From Tabrizicola sp. (GTDB lineage: Bacteria; Pseudomonadota; Alphaproteobacteria; Rhodobacterales; Rhodobacteraceae): 64,000 nt of DNA. Position 1 is the stretch's first letter. Each line of letters starts with the position of its first letter. The position numbers were made by a program, and so were the translations under genes. The notes beneath the pieces were generated by a model, which had not been told where the DNA came from, did no database searches, and saw only the letters and a list, made by a program, of their open reading frames with translations. The DNA lies in NCBI RefSeq assembly GCF_022842145.1, contig NZ_JALHQD010000001.1, positions 68,127 to 132,126 of the forward strand, written 5' to 3'. Below, in pieces: positions 1-10,223 of the stretch.

Positions 1-120
1 GACCGCCTCCTGTCGCCGATTTCCCGCTTCTGGCCCCTGCCACGCATCCTGTCGGCGCTGGTCTCCGGCGACCTGATCCCGCCTATCGCGGGCCAGCCCA
101 CGGGCCATCAACCAAAGTAA
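1..120 (+). CDS. C-terminal end of an unidentified protein (truncated by window start)
   Basis: Frame 1 is open from the first base and ends at a TAA at 118-120, giving 39 residues that finish in ...GQPTGHQPK. The visible part is proline- and leucine-rich with an Ile-Pro-Pro-Ile stretch and no motif I recognise. A 108-nt gap separates it from the next gene on the same strand. The rest of the protein lies outside the window, so no function is assigned. Confidence 0.5.
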   Translation, partial: DRLLSPISRFWPLPRILSALVSGDLIPPIAGQPTGHQPK

Positions 121-228
121 ACAATTCCTGAATGCATGAGCTCAAGGGTTTGAATTCATTACAACTGACCCCAGCGTCTGGCGTGGACAAGGCTGGACAG
201 CCCGTCCCCGACCTGCCATCCTGAGCCC

Positions 229-597
229 ATGAAACTCCCCTCCCTCAACGTCCTCGGGCAGGACATCGAACCCTGCTCCTCCGACCCCGTCACCGGCTTC
301 TTCCGTGACGGCTGCTGCAACACCGGCCCGATGGACCGGGGGCTGCACACCGTCTGCGCCCAGATGACGGCCGAGTTTCTGGCCCTGTCGAAATACCTCG
401 GCAACGACCTGTCGACCCCCCGGCCGGAATACGGTTTCCAGGGTCTGAAGCCCGGCGACCAGTGGTGCCTCTGCGCCGCGCGGTTCCTCCAGGCCCATGA
501 GGAGGGCGCTGCCCCGAAGGTCCGGCTTGCCGCCACGCATCAGGCGACCCTTGCCGTCGTTCCCCTGGACATCCTGCGGCAATACGCCACCGACTGA
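229..597 (+). CDS. DUF2237 family protein
   Basis: This 122-residue protein matches the DUF2237 (PF09996) pattern over its whole length: an N-terminal NVLG...EPC, the block TGFFRDGCCNTGP (residues 22-34), LHTVC, GNDLSTP, and the GLKPGDQWCLCAARF block near residue 75. Six cysteines are conserved-looking (residues 16, 29, 30, 43, 80, 82), which is typical of the family and hints at metal or redox chemistry, but the function is unknown. There is no signal peptide, so it should be cytoplasmic. It stands alone between the upstream unknown gene and a truncated haemoglobin on the same strand. Confidence 0.9.
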   Translation: MKLPSLNVLGQDIEPCSSDPVTGFFRDGCCNTGPMDRGLHTVCAQMTAEFLALSKYLGNDLSTPRPEYGFQGLKPGDQWCLCAARFLQAHEEGAAPKVRLAATHQATLAVVPLDILRQYATD

Positions 598-681
598 CCC
601 GATGCCCGCAGGTGGACTTCCGTCCCGCCCCGCGCGACACCAGCGAGGAGCGCACGCAAGTCGCGTGGACGAGCGAACCCC

Positions 682-1074
682 ATGATCCCGCCCCGCTTCG
701 ATGTCACCGAAGACCAGATCGCCCGCGTGGTGGCGACCTTCTATTCCTGCATCCGCGACCATCCCGGCCTGGGCCCGGTTTTCGCGGCCCATGTCACCGA
801 CTGGCCCGCGCACGAGACGAAGATCACCCGGTTCTGGCGCAACGCGATCCTGCACGAACGCAGCTACGACGGGAACCCGCTGGCCGTCCACCGCGCCGCG
901 GGGAACGTCCGGCTGGGGATGTTCGAGGTCTGGCTCGGCCTGTTCGACAGCGTGCTCAAGCTGGAACTCCCACCGGAAACTGCCGCGGAATGGTCGGCCC
1001 TGGCCCACCGGATCGGACGCGGATTGATGTTCGGGATGCAGGGCGACCGGGGCGCGCCGCCGTCACTTCGCTGA
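682..1074 (+). CDS. Group III truncated haemoglobin
   Basis: The 130-residue protein has the compact 2-on-2 globin pattern of group III truncated haemoglobins: an N-terminal helix with FY at residues 20-21, the PVFAAHV/W segment, FWRNAIL around residue 51, and a candidate proximal haem-binding histidine in the AVHRAA segment at residue 70. The family binds oxygen or nitric oxide, usually in low-oxygen or nitrosative conditions. It is cytoplasmic. Its 3' end overlaps by 12 nt with the convergent LuxR-type gene. No strong ribosome-binding site is visible ahead of the ATG, so the exact start is slightly uncertain. Confidence 0.9.
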   Translation: MIPPRFDVTEDQIARVVATFYSCIRDHPGLGPVFAAHVTDWPAHETKITRFWRNAILHERSYDGNPLAVHRAAGNVRLGMFEVWLGLFDSVLKLELPPETAAEWSALAHRIGRGLMFGMQGDRGAPPSLR

Positions 1075-1599
1075 GATCATGGCCGAGGGCGGCGGCGCTG
1101 GCATCGGTCGCACCGTCCCGTCGTCGCGCATCAGGTCCTCGATGAACAGCGACAGAAGTTGCGACCGGCCGCTGACCCCCGCCTTGCGGTAGATCGCATT
1201 CGTCTGGGCCTTGACCGTGCCTTCCGAGGTCGTCCGCAGCGTCGCGATTTCAGCGGTCGACATGCCCTTGATGGCGAACAGTGCCACGTCGCGCTCGGAC
1301 GGGGTCAGTCCCCATTCGGCAAAGCGTTCCTCCAGAAGGTCCATGAAGGCTCCCGAGGCCCGGCGCAGCTGCTCTTGCGCCTGGTTCCGGTCCCGGAGCG
1401 CTCGCCGCAACATCACCCCGCCCAGGACCACCCCCAGGATCAGCCCGATGGCGGCGCCGATCTCCAGAAGCTCGCGCATCTCCCAGCTGATGGGTGCAGT
1501 CTGGAAGCCGAAGAAGGACGACAGGATGTCGGACACGAAAAAGAAGGCGCACAGCGCCTGGATGACCAGGATCGCGATGAAGGGGGCCGCGCGCCTCAC
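1063..1599 (-). CDS. Membrane-anchored LuxR-type (GerE) transcriptional regulator
   Basis: The 178-residue protein has two predicted transmembrane helices (about residues 6-24 and 45-64), a short charged linker, and a GerE/LuxR helix-turn-helix at about 97-153 (LTPSERDVALFAIKG, then ...EGTVKAQTNAIYRKAGV). There is no receiver or autoinducer domain, so input would have to come through the membrane or periplasm. The first available start is a GTG. It lies only 27 nt after the stop of a secreted PepSY-like gene and is probably the last gene of a three-gene operon. The obvious inference is that it is controlled by, or controls, its PepSY partners. Confidence 0.85.
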   Translation of the reverse strand: MRRAAPFIAILVIQALCAFFFVSDILSSFFGFQTAPISWEMRELLEIGAAIGLILGVVLGGVMLRRALRDRNQAQEQLRRASGAFMDLLEERFAEWGLTPSERDVALFAIKGMSTAEIATLRTTSEGTVKAQTNAIYRKAGVSGRSQLLSLFIEDLMRDDGTVRPMPAPPPSAMISAK

Positions 1600-1626
1600 C
1601 CCCGAACCACGTGCCCGGACAGACGG

Positions 1627-2070
1627 TCAGTCGTCGTCATCGTCGTCATCATCATCATCGTCATCACCGTCGTCACCGCCGCCGCTACCGCCACTTCCGC
1701 TGCCGCCATGACCGCTGTTGTCGTCATCATCGTCGTCATCGTCATAATCGTCGTCATCGTCGTCTTGACCCTGGCCGCCGTTTCCGGACCCCTCCTCGAT
1801 GATTTCGACCTTGCCCTTGCCGCCGGACTTGGGGGTCCAGAGATCGCGCAGGATCTCGCCCGTCCGCGGATTGATGATGATCTCGCGCGAGCCGTCGTTG
1901 CGTGACGCGACGATCCTAACGCGGCCCAGCAAGGTGCGCTCGGTCACGACCGATCGGAAGCCTTGCCGCTTCAGTTGCGCGACAATGTCATCCACCATGC
2001 CTTGGGCCAGCGCAGGACCTGCCAACGCGATCCCAGCCACCATCCCGGTAAGAAACGCTCTGCGTTTCAT
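1627..2070 (-). CDS. Secreted PepSY-like protein with C-terminal poly-aspartate tail (copy 1)
   Basis: The 147-residue product begins with an Arg-rich signal sequence that could be cleaved after ALA (about residue 22). A single PepSY-like unit follows (about 25-77), ending in the characteristic REIIINPRTGEILRD strand. After a Lys/Gly linker the protein becomes almost pure aspartate broken by Ser/Gly-rich and one Tyr-containing segment, and ends in a run of twelve Asp. PepSY domains are extracytoplasmic modules often tied to peptidase or sensor control. The acidic tail could bind divalent cations, which is inference. It is the middle gene between copy 2 and the membrane LuxR gene. Confidence 0.8.
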   Translation of the reverse strand: MKRRAFLTGMVAGIALAGPALAQGMVDDIVAQLKRQGFRSVVTERTLLGRVRIVASRNDGSREIIINPRTGEILRDLWTPKSGGKGKVEIIEEGSGNGGQGQDDDDDDYDDDDDDDDNSGHGGSGSGGSGGGDDGDDDDDDDDDDDD

Positions 2071-2158
2071 GTTACACCCCGTAAAGGTTCAGGCCGACTA
2101 TGCGACATGCCTTGGGCCCCGGCAAGACCGGGGCCCGACAGCAGGTCACATCGCGACC

Positions 2159-2611
<453 letters not shown>

Positions 2612-2852
2612 CGGTTTTCTCCGTCCTCAGGGTCCTCGTTACGGTTCCAGCCCGTCGGGACGCAGCCAGTGCGACCGTCGAGGGCATGGAGACCACAAGC
2701 ACCGACCGAGGCCGGACTGACTATTGCACAGGGGTTTAGTGACCGCGCCTTAGGCCGCCGGTTTGCGCCAATAAACCGGGGTTTATGCCTTTCGCGGCAT
2801 TATCGACCCCGTATCGGCCGGGTCAGGTGAAACTGCACCGTTTCACCCAAAT

Positions 2853-2881
2853 AAAAAGGCCCTCCGCCTTTGCGAAGGGCC
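2853..2881 (-). terminator. Rho-independent terminator of the trp gene block
   Basis: On the minus strand, GGCCCT (2876-2881) and AGGGCC (2858-2863) form a 6-bp stem around a 12-nt loop, followed by a five-U run. It begins 28 nt after the trpB stop codon and is the natural end of the leftward trp transcript. Confidence 0.75.
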
Positions 2882-2908
2882 GCAAGAATCGCCGGGACCT
2901 AGGCCCGG

Positions 2909-4141
2909 TCAGACCTTCATCTGGAAGCCCAGGTGCTTAGCCACCGTGAAGATGTCCTTGTCGCCACGTCCGCACATGTTCATCACGATGATCTGGTCCT
3001 TCGGCAGCGTCGGAGCCAGCTTCATCACCTGCGCCAGGGCATGGGACGGTTCCAGCGCCGGAATGATTCCCTCCAGCTTGCAGCAAAGCTGGAACGCCTC
3101 CAGCGCCTCGGCATCGGTGATGCTCACGTATTCCGCCCGGCCCACGTCATGCAGCCAGGAATGTTCCGGCCCGATCCCGGGATAGTCGAGACCGGCCGAG
3201 ATCGAGAAGCCCTCCAGGATCTGCCCGTCATTGTCCTGCAACAGGTAGGTCCGGTTTCCATGCAACACGCCCGGACGTCCGCCGGTCAGCGAAGCGCAAT
3301 GTTCCATCCGGTCGTCGACACCCTTGCCCCCGGCCTCGACGCCGACGATCCGCACTGAAGGGTCATCAAGAAACGGGTAGAACAGGCCCATCGCGTTCGA
3401 CCCGCCGCCGATGGCCGCGACAAGGACGTCGGGCAGACGACCCTCGCCCTCCTGCTCCTCCAGCTGCCAGCGCACTTCCTTGCCGATGATCGACTGGAAA
3501 TCGCGGACCATCGCCGGATAGGGATGCGGGCCTGCCACGGTGCCGATGCAATAGAAGGTATCGCGGACGTTGGTGACCCAGTCGCGCAGCGCGTCGTTCA
3601 TCGCGTCCTTCAGCGTGCCGCGACCGGAGGTGACCGGAATAACCTCGGCGCCCAGCAGCTTCATCCGGAACACGTTCGGAGCCTGCCGCTCCACGTCATG
3701 CGCGCCCATGTAGACCACGCATTGCAGCCCGAACTTGGCGCAGACCGTTGCCGTCGCAACGCCGTGCTGCCCCGCGCCCGTTTCCGCGATGATCCGCGTC
3801 TTGCCCATCCGACGCGCGAGGATGATCTGACCAAGGACATTGTTGATCTTGTGCGCGCCGGTGTGGTTCAACTCGTCGCGCTTCATGTAGACCTTGGCAC
3901 CGCCCAGATGCTCGGTCAGCCGCGGTGCATAGTACAAAGGCGAGGGACGACCGACGTAGTGCTTCCACAGGTCGTCCATCTCGGCCCAGAAGCTGGGATC
4001 GGTCTTGGCATGCTCGTAGCGCTCTTCCAGTTCCAGGATCAGCGGCATCAGGGTTTCACTGACGAACCGCCCACCGAACAGGCCGAAGCGTCCCGCCTCG
4101 TCCGGACCCGTCATGAAGCTGTTGATTCCGTCCTCGGCCAT
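2909..4141 (-). CDS. trpB: Tryptophan synthase beta chain
   Basis: TrpB joins indole and L-serine into tryptophan with PLP, in an alpha2-beta2 complex in the cytoplasm. The 410-residue protein shows the PLP lysine in [10 protein letters not shown] (Lys98), the [16 protein letters not shown] segment, the phosphate-binding glycine loop GGGSNAMG, and the usual C-terminal CGRGDKD. I start at the ATG at 4141 (MAEDGINSF...), because the frame stays open upstream but those 27 codons do not resemble the family. It is the last gene of the leftward block, 61 nt after an MFS gene, and is followed by a terminator. trpA is not adjacent. Confidence 0.97.
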   Translation of the reverse strand: MAEDGINSFMTGPDEAGRFGLFGGRFVSETLMPLILELEERYEHAKTDPSFWAEMDDLWKHYVGRPSPLYYAPRLTEHLGGAKVYMKRDELNHTGAHKINNVLGQIILARRMGKTRIIAETGAGQHGVATATVCAKFGLQCVVYMGAHDVERQAPNVFRMKLLGAEVIPVTSGRGTLKDAMNDALRDWVTNVRDTFYCIGTVAGPHPYPAMVRDFQSIIGKEVRWQLEEQEGEGRLPDVLVAAIGGGSNAMGLFYPFLDDPSVRIVGVEAGGKGVDDRMEHCASLTGGRPGVLHGNRTYLLQDNDGQILEGFSISAGLDYPGIGPEHSWLHDVGRAEYVSITDAEALEAFQLCCKLEGIIPALEPSHALAQVMKLAPTLPKDQIIVMNMCGRGDKDIFTVAKHLGFQMKV

Positions 4142-4202
4142 GATCTTTTCCTCTGTTCTGCTGCGTTCGATGTAGCGCCCCAGCAAGGCTTGGGAAAGGG
4201 CC

Positions 4203-5354
4203 TCACTGCACCGCATCTGCAACGGGCCGGAAGGTCCGGGCGATGGTCAGGTAGCCCAGCCCGCAGGCAAGGACGCCGATGGCGAGCGGCAGGTGGTAGT
4301 CGAAGCCCATATACAAGAGCGCCGCCGCCGCCAGGCAGGACAGGCAGGTGCCAAGGTCCCAGCCGCCTTCCGCCACGATGTGGAAGCGCAGCGGACAGGG
4401 CGACTGCCGCGCCAGATTGTAGACCCGCGCGTTGAACGCCGTCGCATAAAGCGGCCAGGCCAGGGCCGCCGCCGCATTGGCCGCCACCGCCAGCATCGGA
4501 ACCGGCCAGCCGAAAAGCCGCGCAACCGCCGCCACGGTCAGGGCGGCAAAGCCGATCTGCACCGCGCCAAGTCCGCGTCCAAGGTCGATCGCCCGGCCCA
4601 GAAGCAACCCCCCGACCGCGCCGGCAAGGCCGCTCAGCGCCATAGCGCCGCCGAAGGCCGCGTAGCTGGACCCCAGCGTCAGGAACAGCGCGATCAGCCA
4701 GGTGAAGTGGAAAGACCCGCTGCGCAGGCCGTCCGCGAAAAGGATTGTCCGCGCCGCATTCCGCGCCTCGCTCGGCATCTCGGCCCGGTCGGCCACCGCC
4801 GGGTCGGGGCCAAGCAGAACTGGCACGATTGAAAGCGCCATCGCCGCGGCAACGGTGCCGAAGGCGACAATCGGGGAAAAGGCGGTCAAAAGCAGCCCGG
4901 TCACCAGGGGGGCCAGTATCCCCATGCTGATGCCGATCAGTTCGATGGCGCTGGTCTGCTTGCCGCGCGTGTGGTTATCGCCCATCAGCGCGACGTAAGA
5001 ATGGTAGGTCGTCCAATAGAGGCTGCTGCTCAGCGCCCAAAGCGCCAGATATCCGAAGAGAAGCCAGCCGGTCCCGGTGATCTGGGACAGGATCGGGTAG
5101 GTCGCGGCTTCGGCCAGGATCGCCACCACCAGCGCCCGGCGCAGGCCGACCTTCCGCACCAGCGGCAGCACCAGCTGGCGAAAGATCATCCGACTGCCGA
5201 ACATCGCTCCGATGGCCAGAAGGACCAGCGGGGCCGGGATTCCCGCTTTGAGGAGGTAGACAAAGGCAAAAGCTTCGCCACCATAGGAGGCAAAGGCCTG
5301 CAAGCCGGCATGGACATAGACCAGGTTGAAACTGCGGTTGGAGAAGTAGCTCAC
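4203..5354 (-). CDS. Major facilitator superfamily transporter
   Basis: The 383-residue, strongly hydrophobic protein has about twelve membrane spans with a charged break near residues 185-205 between two six-helix halves, the layout of the major facilitator superfamily. The first cytoplasmic loop has basic residues ([19 protein letters not shown]) resembling motif A. No substrate can be read from the sequence. It sits between trpF (6 nt away) and trpB (61 nt), so it is co-transcribed with tryptophan genes. A role in moving an aromatic compound or analogue is possible but only inferred. Confidence 0.85.
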   Translation of the reverse strand: MSYFSNRSFNLVYVHAGLQAFASYGGEAFAFVYLLKAGIPAPLVLLAIGAMFGSRMIFRQLVLPLVRKVGLRRALVVAILAEAATYPILSQITGTGWLLFGYLALWALSSSLYWTTYHSYVALMGDNHTRGKQTSAIELIGISMGILAPLVTGLLLTAFSPIVAFGTVAAAMALSIVPVLLGPDPAVADRAEMPSEARNAARTILFADGLRSGSFHFTWLIALFLTLGSSYAAFGGAMALSGLAGAVGGLLLGRAIDLGRGLGAVQIGFAALTVAAVARLFGWPVPMLAVAANAAAALAWPLYATAFNARVYNLARQSPCPLRFHIVAEGGWDLGTCLSCLAAAALLYMGFDYHLPLAIGVLACGLGYLTIARTFRPVADAVQ

Positions 5355-5360
5355 AATGGG

Positions 5361-5996
5361 TCAGCCTGCCGCCGCGACGAAGGCGGCAATCTTCGCCGCA
5401 TCCTTCAGGCCCGGGGCACTTTCAACACCGCTCGCGACATCGACCTGCCGCGCGCCGGTCAGCCGCACCGCCTGCGCCACATTGTCCGGGGTCAGGCCAC
5501 CCGCCAGCATCCAGGGCTTCAGCCACTTGCGTCCGACCAGAAGCCGCCAGTCGAAGGTCAGCCCGTTGCCGCCCGGCAGCACCGCGCCCGTGGGCGCCTT
5601 GGCGTCGACCAGGATCTGGTCGGACACCAGCTGATAATCCAGCAGGCTCTCCAGGTCTGCCTCGGACGCCACGCCAATCACCTTCATCACCGGCAAGCCA
5701 TAACGCGCCTTTACTTCCGCCACGCGGGCGGGCGTCTCGTGGCCGTGCAGTTGAAGCATGTCCAGCGGCACCTCGGCCGTGATGGCGTCCAGAAGCGCGT
5801 TGTCGGCATCAACCACCAGCGCGACCTTGCACAGGCCTTCGGGAGCATCCAACGCCAGCATCCGTGCCTCGGCGGGTGTCACATAGCGAGGAGACTTCGG
5901 AAAGAAGTTGAACCCGGCATAAGCCGCACCCGCTGCGGCCACAGCCGCGACATCGGCCGCGGTGCGCAGCCCGCAGATCTTGACCCTGACGTCCAT
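5361..5996 (-). CDS. trpF: Phosphoribosylanthranilate isomerase
   Basis: TrpF converts N-(5-phosphoribosyl)anthranilate to CdRP in tryptophan synthesis. The 211-residue TIM-barrel protein begins VKICGLRT (catalytic Cys), has [11 protein letters not shown], the LQLHGHE strand, the catalytic Asp segment ILVDAK, and the phosphate-binding [12 protein letters not shown] and VDVASGVES loops. The start is the ATG at 5996; an upstream extension would overlap lapA and lacks homology. It follows lapA by one nucleotide, a clear sign of co-transcription. Confidence 0.97.
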   Translation of the reverse strand: MDVRVKICGLRTAADVAAVAAAGAAYAGFNFFPKSPRYVTPAEARMLALDAPEGLCKVALVVDADNALLDAITAEVPLDMLQLHGHETPARVAEVKARYGLPVMKVIGVASEADLESLLDYQLVSDQILVDAKAPTGAVLPGGNGLTFDWRLLVGRKWLKPWMLAGGLTPDNVAQAVRLTGARQVDVASGVESAPGLKDAAKIAAFVAAAG

Positions 5997-5997
5997 C

Positions 5998-6351
5998 TCA
6001 GCGCTTTTCCAAAAGCGCCAGAACATCATCCTTCGGCGGGACCGAGGTCGCATCCTTCAGGACGGCCAGCTCCCGCTCCAGCCGCACGACTTCGCGCGAT
6101 TTCTGGCTGGCGGTGGCGCGGTGGCCATGCTCGCGGAACCATTCCCAGACAAAGCCGATCAGCACGCCCGCGATGATCCCCGCGAAGATGATAAGAAACA
6201 GCGGCAGTTCCATCGCCCAGGTAAGGCCGGTCAGGGCGGCCAGGTCCTCGGGCAGCAGGCGCACCGGAACAACGGCCCGATTGGCAAGGGCTACGGTCAG
6301 CAGGAACAGACCCAGCAGGGCCAAAAGGATCAATCTGAGGTAGCGGATCAT
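5998..6351 (-). CDS. LapA family (DUF1049) membrane protein
   Basis: The 117-residue protein has two transmembrane helices (about residues 4-23 and 48-70) and a C-terminal charged, coiled-coil-like segment ([15 protein letters not shown]). This is the LapA/DUF1049 design; in E. coli LapA works with LapB in lipopolysaccharide assembly control. It lies between ihfB and trpF, a placement common in alphaproteobacteria, and abuts trpF. Whether it acts in LPS assembly here is inference from the family. Confidence 0.88.
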   Translation of the reverse strand: MIRYLRLILLALLGLFLLTVALANRAVVPVRLLPEDLAALTGLTWAMELPLFLIIFAGIIAGVLIGFVWEWFREHGHRATASQKSREVVRLERELAVLKDATSVPPKDDVLALLEKR

Positions 6352-6421
6352 CTGGTTCGGTGCCCCCGGGCTTCCAAACCAATATCGGCCCGTTCCGGGC
6401 CGGGCGCAAGACGATGCGGGG

Positions 6422-6703
6422 TTACTTGCCGTTCAACCGGTCGCGGAGAAGCTTGCCGGTCTTGAAGAACGGAACCTTCTTGTCATCGACCTTCACCGCC
6501 TCGCCGGTGCGGGGATTGCGTCCGACACGCGCATCCCGCGCCTTCACCGAGAAGGCGCCAAACCCGCGAAGCTCCACCCGGTCGCCCTTGGCAAGCGCCT
6601 CGATGATTTCCTCGAAGACAGTGTTCACGATCCGCTCGACATGACGCTGGGTCAAATGCGGGTTCTCATCCGCGATCTTCTGGATCAGTTCCGAACGGAT
6701 CAT
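6422..6703 (-). CDS. ihfB: Integration host factor subunit beta
   Basis: The 93-residue DNA-binding protein starts [17 protein letters not shown] and carries the HU/IHF signature [22 protein letters not shown] with the beta-arm proline. It pairs with IHF-alpha to bend DNA in replication, recombination and sigma-54 promoter activation. The ATG at 6703 is chosen because the upstream open frame has no family similarity. It is downstream of rpsA, from which a strong hairpin separates it, so it probably also has its own promoter in the 117 nt between that hairpin and the start. Confidence 0.96.
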   Translation of the reverse strand: MIRSELIQKIADENPHLTQRHVERIVNTVFEEIIEALAKGDRVELRGFGAFSVKARDARVGRNPRTGEAVKVDDKKVPFFKTGKLLRDRLNGK

Positions 6704-6819
6704 GCGCAGTCCCCCCTGTGGTTCAGTCGCTGGCAGGCGACCGCCACGCTGTTGTATTCGCGAGACTATAGCTGAGGGATTTGAATTCAAGCAAACAAAA
6801 ACGGGGACTTGGCGCACAT

Positions 6820-6849
6820 GAAAAGGCCCCGCTTGTGGCGGGGCCTTCC
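6820..6849 (-). terminator. Rho-independent terminator after rpsA
   Basis: A perfect 10-bp stem, AAGGCCCCGC (6823-6832) against GCGGGGCCTT (6838-6847), closes a 5-nt loop and is followed on the minus strand by a short U run. It lies 33 nt after the rpsA stop and would release most rpsA transcripts before ihfB. Confidence 0.85.
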
Positions 6850-6880
6850 AGTTCAATCAGAGGCTGAAGCCGGGAAAGCC

Positions 6881-8560
6881 CTAGCTGCGGTCCTTCAGGG
6901 CCGCGCCAAGGATGTCGCCCAGCGACGCGCCCGAATCGGACGAGCCATACTGTTCGACCGCTTCCTTCTCTTCCGCGATCTCGCGTGCCTTGATCGACAG
7001 GCCCAGCTTGCGGGTCTTCGGATCGATGTTGGTTACACGAACGTCGATGTGGTCGCCCACCTGGAAGCGCTCGGGACGCTGGTCGGCACGGTCGCGCGAC
7101 AGGTCCGAACGGCGGATGAAGGACTTCTGGCTGTTGTACTCGACCTCGACCCCGCCCTCTTCGATCGCGGTCACGGTGACGGTGATGATCGCCCCCCGCT
7201 TCACGCCATCAACGGCATCGGTGAAGGTGTCGTCGCCCAGAGCCTTGATCGAGAGCGAGATACGCTCTTTCTCGACGTCGACTTCGGTGACGGCGGCCTG
7301 GACCGTGTCGCCCTTGCGGTAGTTCTGGATCGCTTCTTCGCCGCGCTGGTCCCAGGACAGGTCCGAAAGGTGGACCATGCCGTCGATGTCGTTGTCGAGG
7401 CCGACGAACAGACCGAACTCGGTGATGTTCTTGACTTCGCCTTCGATCGACGAGCCCACGGGATGCGTTTCCGCAAAGACTTCCCACGGGTTGCGCTGCG
7501 TCTGCTTCAGGCCCAGCGAAACGCGACGCTTGGCGCTGTCGATTTCCAGCACCATGACGTCCACTTCTTGCGAGGTGGAGACGATCTTGCCGGGGTGCAC
7601 GTTCTTCTTCGTCCAGGACATTTCCGAGACGTGAACCAGACCTTCGACACCAGCTTCCAGCTCCACGAAGGCGCCGTAATCGGTGATGTTGGTGACGCGG
7701 CCTTTGTGGACCGTGCCGATGGCGTACATCTTCTCGACGGCATCCCACGGATCGGACTGGAGCTGCTTCATGCCCAGGCTGATACGGTGGGTTTCCTTGT
7801 TGATCTTGATGACCTGCACTTTGACAGTCTCACCAATGGCAAGGATTTCCGACGGGTGGTTGACGCGGCGCCAGGCCATGTCGGTGACGTGCAAGAGGCC
7901 GTCCACACCGCCCAGGTCCACGAACGCACCGTATTCGGTGATGTTCTTGACCACGCCGTCGACGACTTGACCTTCGGTCAGGTTGCCGATGACTTCGGCG
8001 CGCTGTTCGGCGCGGCTTTCTTCCAGGATCGCACGGCGCGAGACAACGATGTTGCCGCGACGACGGTCCATCTTCAGGATCTGGAACGGTTGCTTCATGC
8101 CCATCAGCGGGCCAGCGTCACGCACCGGGCGGACGTCAACCTGGCTGCCGGGAAGGAACGCCACAGCGCCACCAAGGTCGACCGTAAAGCCACCCTTGAC
8201 GCGACCGAAGATCGCGCCTTCGACGCGGAGTTCCGAGGCGTAGGCTTTTTCCAGACGGTCCCAGGCTTCCTCGCGGCGGGCCTTTTCACGGCTGATCTGG
8301 GCTTCGCCACGAGCGTTCTCGACGCGGTCCAGATAGACTTCGACGGTGTCGCCAACGTTGATGTTGGGCTGCTCACCGGGGTTCGCGAATTCTTTGAGGT
8401 CGATGCGGCCTTCCATCTTGTAGCCGACATCGATGATGGCCTGGCCCGCTTCGATCGCGATGACCCGGCCTTTGACGACAGTGCCCTCTTCGGGGGTGTC
8501 GATCTCGAAGCTTTCCTTCAACAGGGCTTCGAAGTCTTCCATGGTTGCTTTAGCGCACAT
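6881..8560 (-). CDS. rpsA: 30S ribosomal protein S1
   Basis: S1 binds mRNA on the small subunit and helps start translation. The 559-residue protein has six S1/OB-fold repeats, the last four showing the repeated GAFVDLGG.DGLLH, GAFVELEAGVEGLVH, GLFVGLDNDIDGMVH signatures. The ATG at 8560 is preferred over an upstream GTG at 8581: an AAGGAAA lies within that upstream stretch at a good distance from the 8560 ATG. It follows cmk and the YihY gene on the same strand; cmk-rpsA linkage is very widespread. Confidence 0.97.
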   Translation of the reverse strand: MCAKATMEDFEALLKESFEIDTPEEGTVVKGRVIAIEAGQAIIDVGYKMEGRIDLKEFANPGEQPNINVGDTVEVYLDRVENARGEAQISREKARREEAWDRLEKAYASELRVEGAIFGRVKGGFTVDLGGAVAFLPGSQVDVRPVRDAGPLMGMKQPFQILKMDRRRGNIVVSRRAILEESRAEQRAEVIGNLTEGQVVDGVVKNITEYGAFVDLGGVDGLLHVTDMAWRRVNHPSEILAIGETVKVQVIKINKETHRISLGMKQLQSDPWDAVEKMYAIGTVHKGRVTNITDYGAFVELEAGVEGLVHVSEMSWTKKNVHPGKIVSTSQEVDVMVLEIDSAKRRVSLGLKQTQRNPWEVFAETHPVGSSIEGEVKNITEFGLFVGLDNDIDGMVHLSDLSWDQRGEEAIQNYRKGDTVQAAVTEVDVEKERISLSIKALGDDTFTDAVDGVKRGAIITVTVTAIEEGGVEVEYNSQKSFIRRSDLSRDRADQRPERFQVGDHIDVRVTNIDPKTRKLGLSIKAREIAEEKEAVEQYGSSDSGASLGDILGAALKDRS

Positions 8561-8733
8561 ATAGATCAGTTTCCTTTTCACGTGTTTTCACAGGCCATGC
8601 GGTTGGCTCCGCCGGTCTTGCCCCGAACGAAAAAACGCAGCCGTCCGGAAAACCGGCGGGCAGCGAGTCCTTTCAGGATGTGGGGCCTATAATCCCAACG
8701 CCCGCACGAGGCAAGGAAAACCGGGTTGCAGCC

Positions 8734-9591
8734 CTATACCGCCGGCACCGAACCGCCCCGCCGGACGCTGCGCCGGTCCAGTTCGGCGTTGATTTCCGCG
8801 CCGATCAGCACCATCACGGTCGAAAGCCAGATCCACAGCATCAGCACCACCACCGCAGCAAGCGAGCCATAGGTCTCGTCGTAGCTGCCGAAGTTGCTGA
8901 CATACCACCCCAGCCCCGCCGAAGCCGCGATCAGCCCGACGGCGGCGACCACCGCGCCCGGAGTGATCCAGGCCCACACGGGTTCGGGCCAGTCCGGTCC
9001 CCAGTAGTAGATTGCCGCCAGCACCGCCAGAAGCAGCGCCAGGATGACGGGCCACCGCAGCGCGAGGATCAGATCCTCGCCCACCGGTCCCAGCTGGTCG
9101 ACAAGGAAGGGAAGCGCCGCCACCAGCACACCCAGAACGATCACAATGCCGATCCCCGCCAGCGTGAACGCCAGCGAGACCAGGTTCAGCCGGACAAAGC
9201 CCCGCGTTTCCTTGACGTCGTAGGCGATACCCAAAGCCTCGATCAGCGCCTTGGTCCCGCCGTTGGCGGACCACAGCGCGATCAGCAGCGAGATCAGCAC
9301 CGTCAGCGACAACGTGTCATTCGCCGTGCCCGAGATCCGCTCGGCCTGCGCGGTGATCAGGGTCGCGGCCTCTTCCGGCATCATGCTGGTGATGGGGGCC
9401 AGAAGACCCGGGACCTCGGCCGGCGACAGCACCAGACCAAACACCGAGATCAGCGCCGTGATCGCGGGTACGACGGCCAGAATCGCATAGAAGGTCACGC
9501 CAGCCGCGACGGCCAGCACGCGGTCGCGGTCGATCTCGTCCTTGAGATCGCGCAGAAAGTCCCAAAAGTCGGAGAGGGATCGGATTGGCAT
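8734..9591 (-). CDS. YihY/BrkB family inner-membrane protein
   Basis: The 285-residue protein has about six membrane helices in the YihY/BrkB layout, with GVTFYAILAVVPAI at the first span and a C-terminal LIGAEINAELDRR, the family's typical ending (GAELNAELER). The family was once mistaken for RNase BN; its real role is unknown, with transport proposed. AAGGAG precedes the ATG at 9591, which is why I drop 14 upstream codons. It lies between cmk (38 nt) and rpsA (173 nt). Confidence 0.9.
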   Translation of the reverse strand: MPIRSLSDFWDFLRDLKDEIDRDRVLAVAAGVTFYAILAVVPAITALISVFGLVLSPAEVPGLLAPITSMMPEEAATLITAQAERISGTANDTLSLTVLISLLIALWSANGGTKALIEALGIAYDVKETRGFVRLNLVSLAFTLAGIGIVIVLGVLVAALPFLVDQLGPVGEDLILALRWPVILALLLAVLAAIYYWGPDWPEPVWAWITPGAVVAAVGLIAASAGLGWYVSNFGSYDETYGSLAAVVVLMLWIWLSTVMVLIGAEINAELDRRSVRRGGSVPAV

Positions 9592-9629
9592 TTGGCAGGC
9601 TCCTTTCAAGGGAAACCCGCAAAAGCCGC

Positions 9630-10223
9630 TCAAGTTCCGGATAGTCGCGCGGCAACAATGGCGACCGCGGCCGCAACCGCCTCGTCGATCCCCAGATCGG
9701 AGGTGTCGATCAGCACCGCATCCGCCGCTGGCCTGAGCGGAGCATCCGCCCGCCCCATGTCGCGGGCGTCACGTTCCCGCACCTCGGCCAGAACGCGCGC
9801 CGCGTCGCCGCCCAGTTCCAGCCAGCGGCGATGCGCGCGAACTTCGGGGCTGGCGGTGACATAAAGCTTCACCTCGGCCTCGGGGCAGATCACCGTGCCG
9901 ATGTCACGCCCGTCCAGGACGGCCCCGCCCTCGCTGCGGGCAAACCGGCGCTGGAACGCAACCAGGGCAGCCCGCACCTCCGGCACCGCCGCCACCCGGC
10001 TGGCCGCCTGTCCCGCTTCCAGGCTGCGCAGATCGTCGCGGCACAGATCCTCGGGCGTCAGGTGCTGCGCTGCCTCGACCGGATCACCGCCCTTCACCGC
10101 AACAGCGCGGTACAAAAGCCCGGTATCAAGGTGCGGAAAGCCGAAACGATCGGCGACCGCGCGCGAGATCGTGCCTTTTCCCGCCGCCGCCGGCCCGTCG
10201 ATTGCCACCGTGAAGATCATCAT
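9630..10223 (-). CDS. cmk: Cytidylate kinase
   Basis: Cmk phosphorylates CMP and dCMP using ATP. The 197-residue protein opens with the P-loop [12 protein letters not shown], then [11 protein letters not shown], and the substrate-binding [12 protein letters not shown], followed by the lid ([15 protein letters not shown]). Two adjacent ATG codons (10223 and 10220) are both possible starts; the long open frame upstream has no similarity to the family. It heads the leftward cmk-yihY-rpsA group. Confidence 0.96.
   Translation of the reverse strand: MMIFTVAIDGPAAAGKGTISRAVADRFGFPHLDTGLLYRAVAVKGGDPVEAAQHLTPEDLCRDDLRSLEAGQAASRVAAVPEVRAALVAFQRRFARSEGGAVLDGRDIGTVICPEAEVKLYVTASPEVRAHRRWLELGGDAARVLAEVRERDARDMGRADAPLRPAADAVLIDTSDLGIDEAVAAAVAIVAARLSGT

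Noticed and set aside
6809-8692. Long plus-strand frame opposite rpsA
   Set aside because: It is the antisense shadow of a strongly conserved ribosomal-protein gene; its translation resembles no family.
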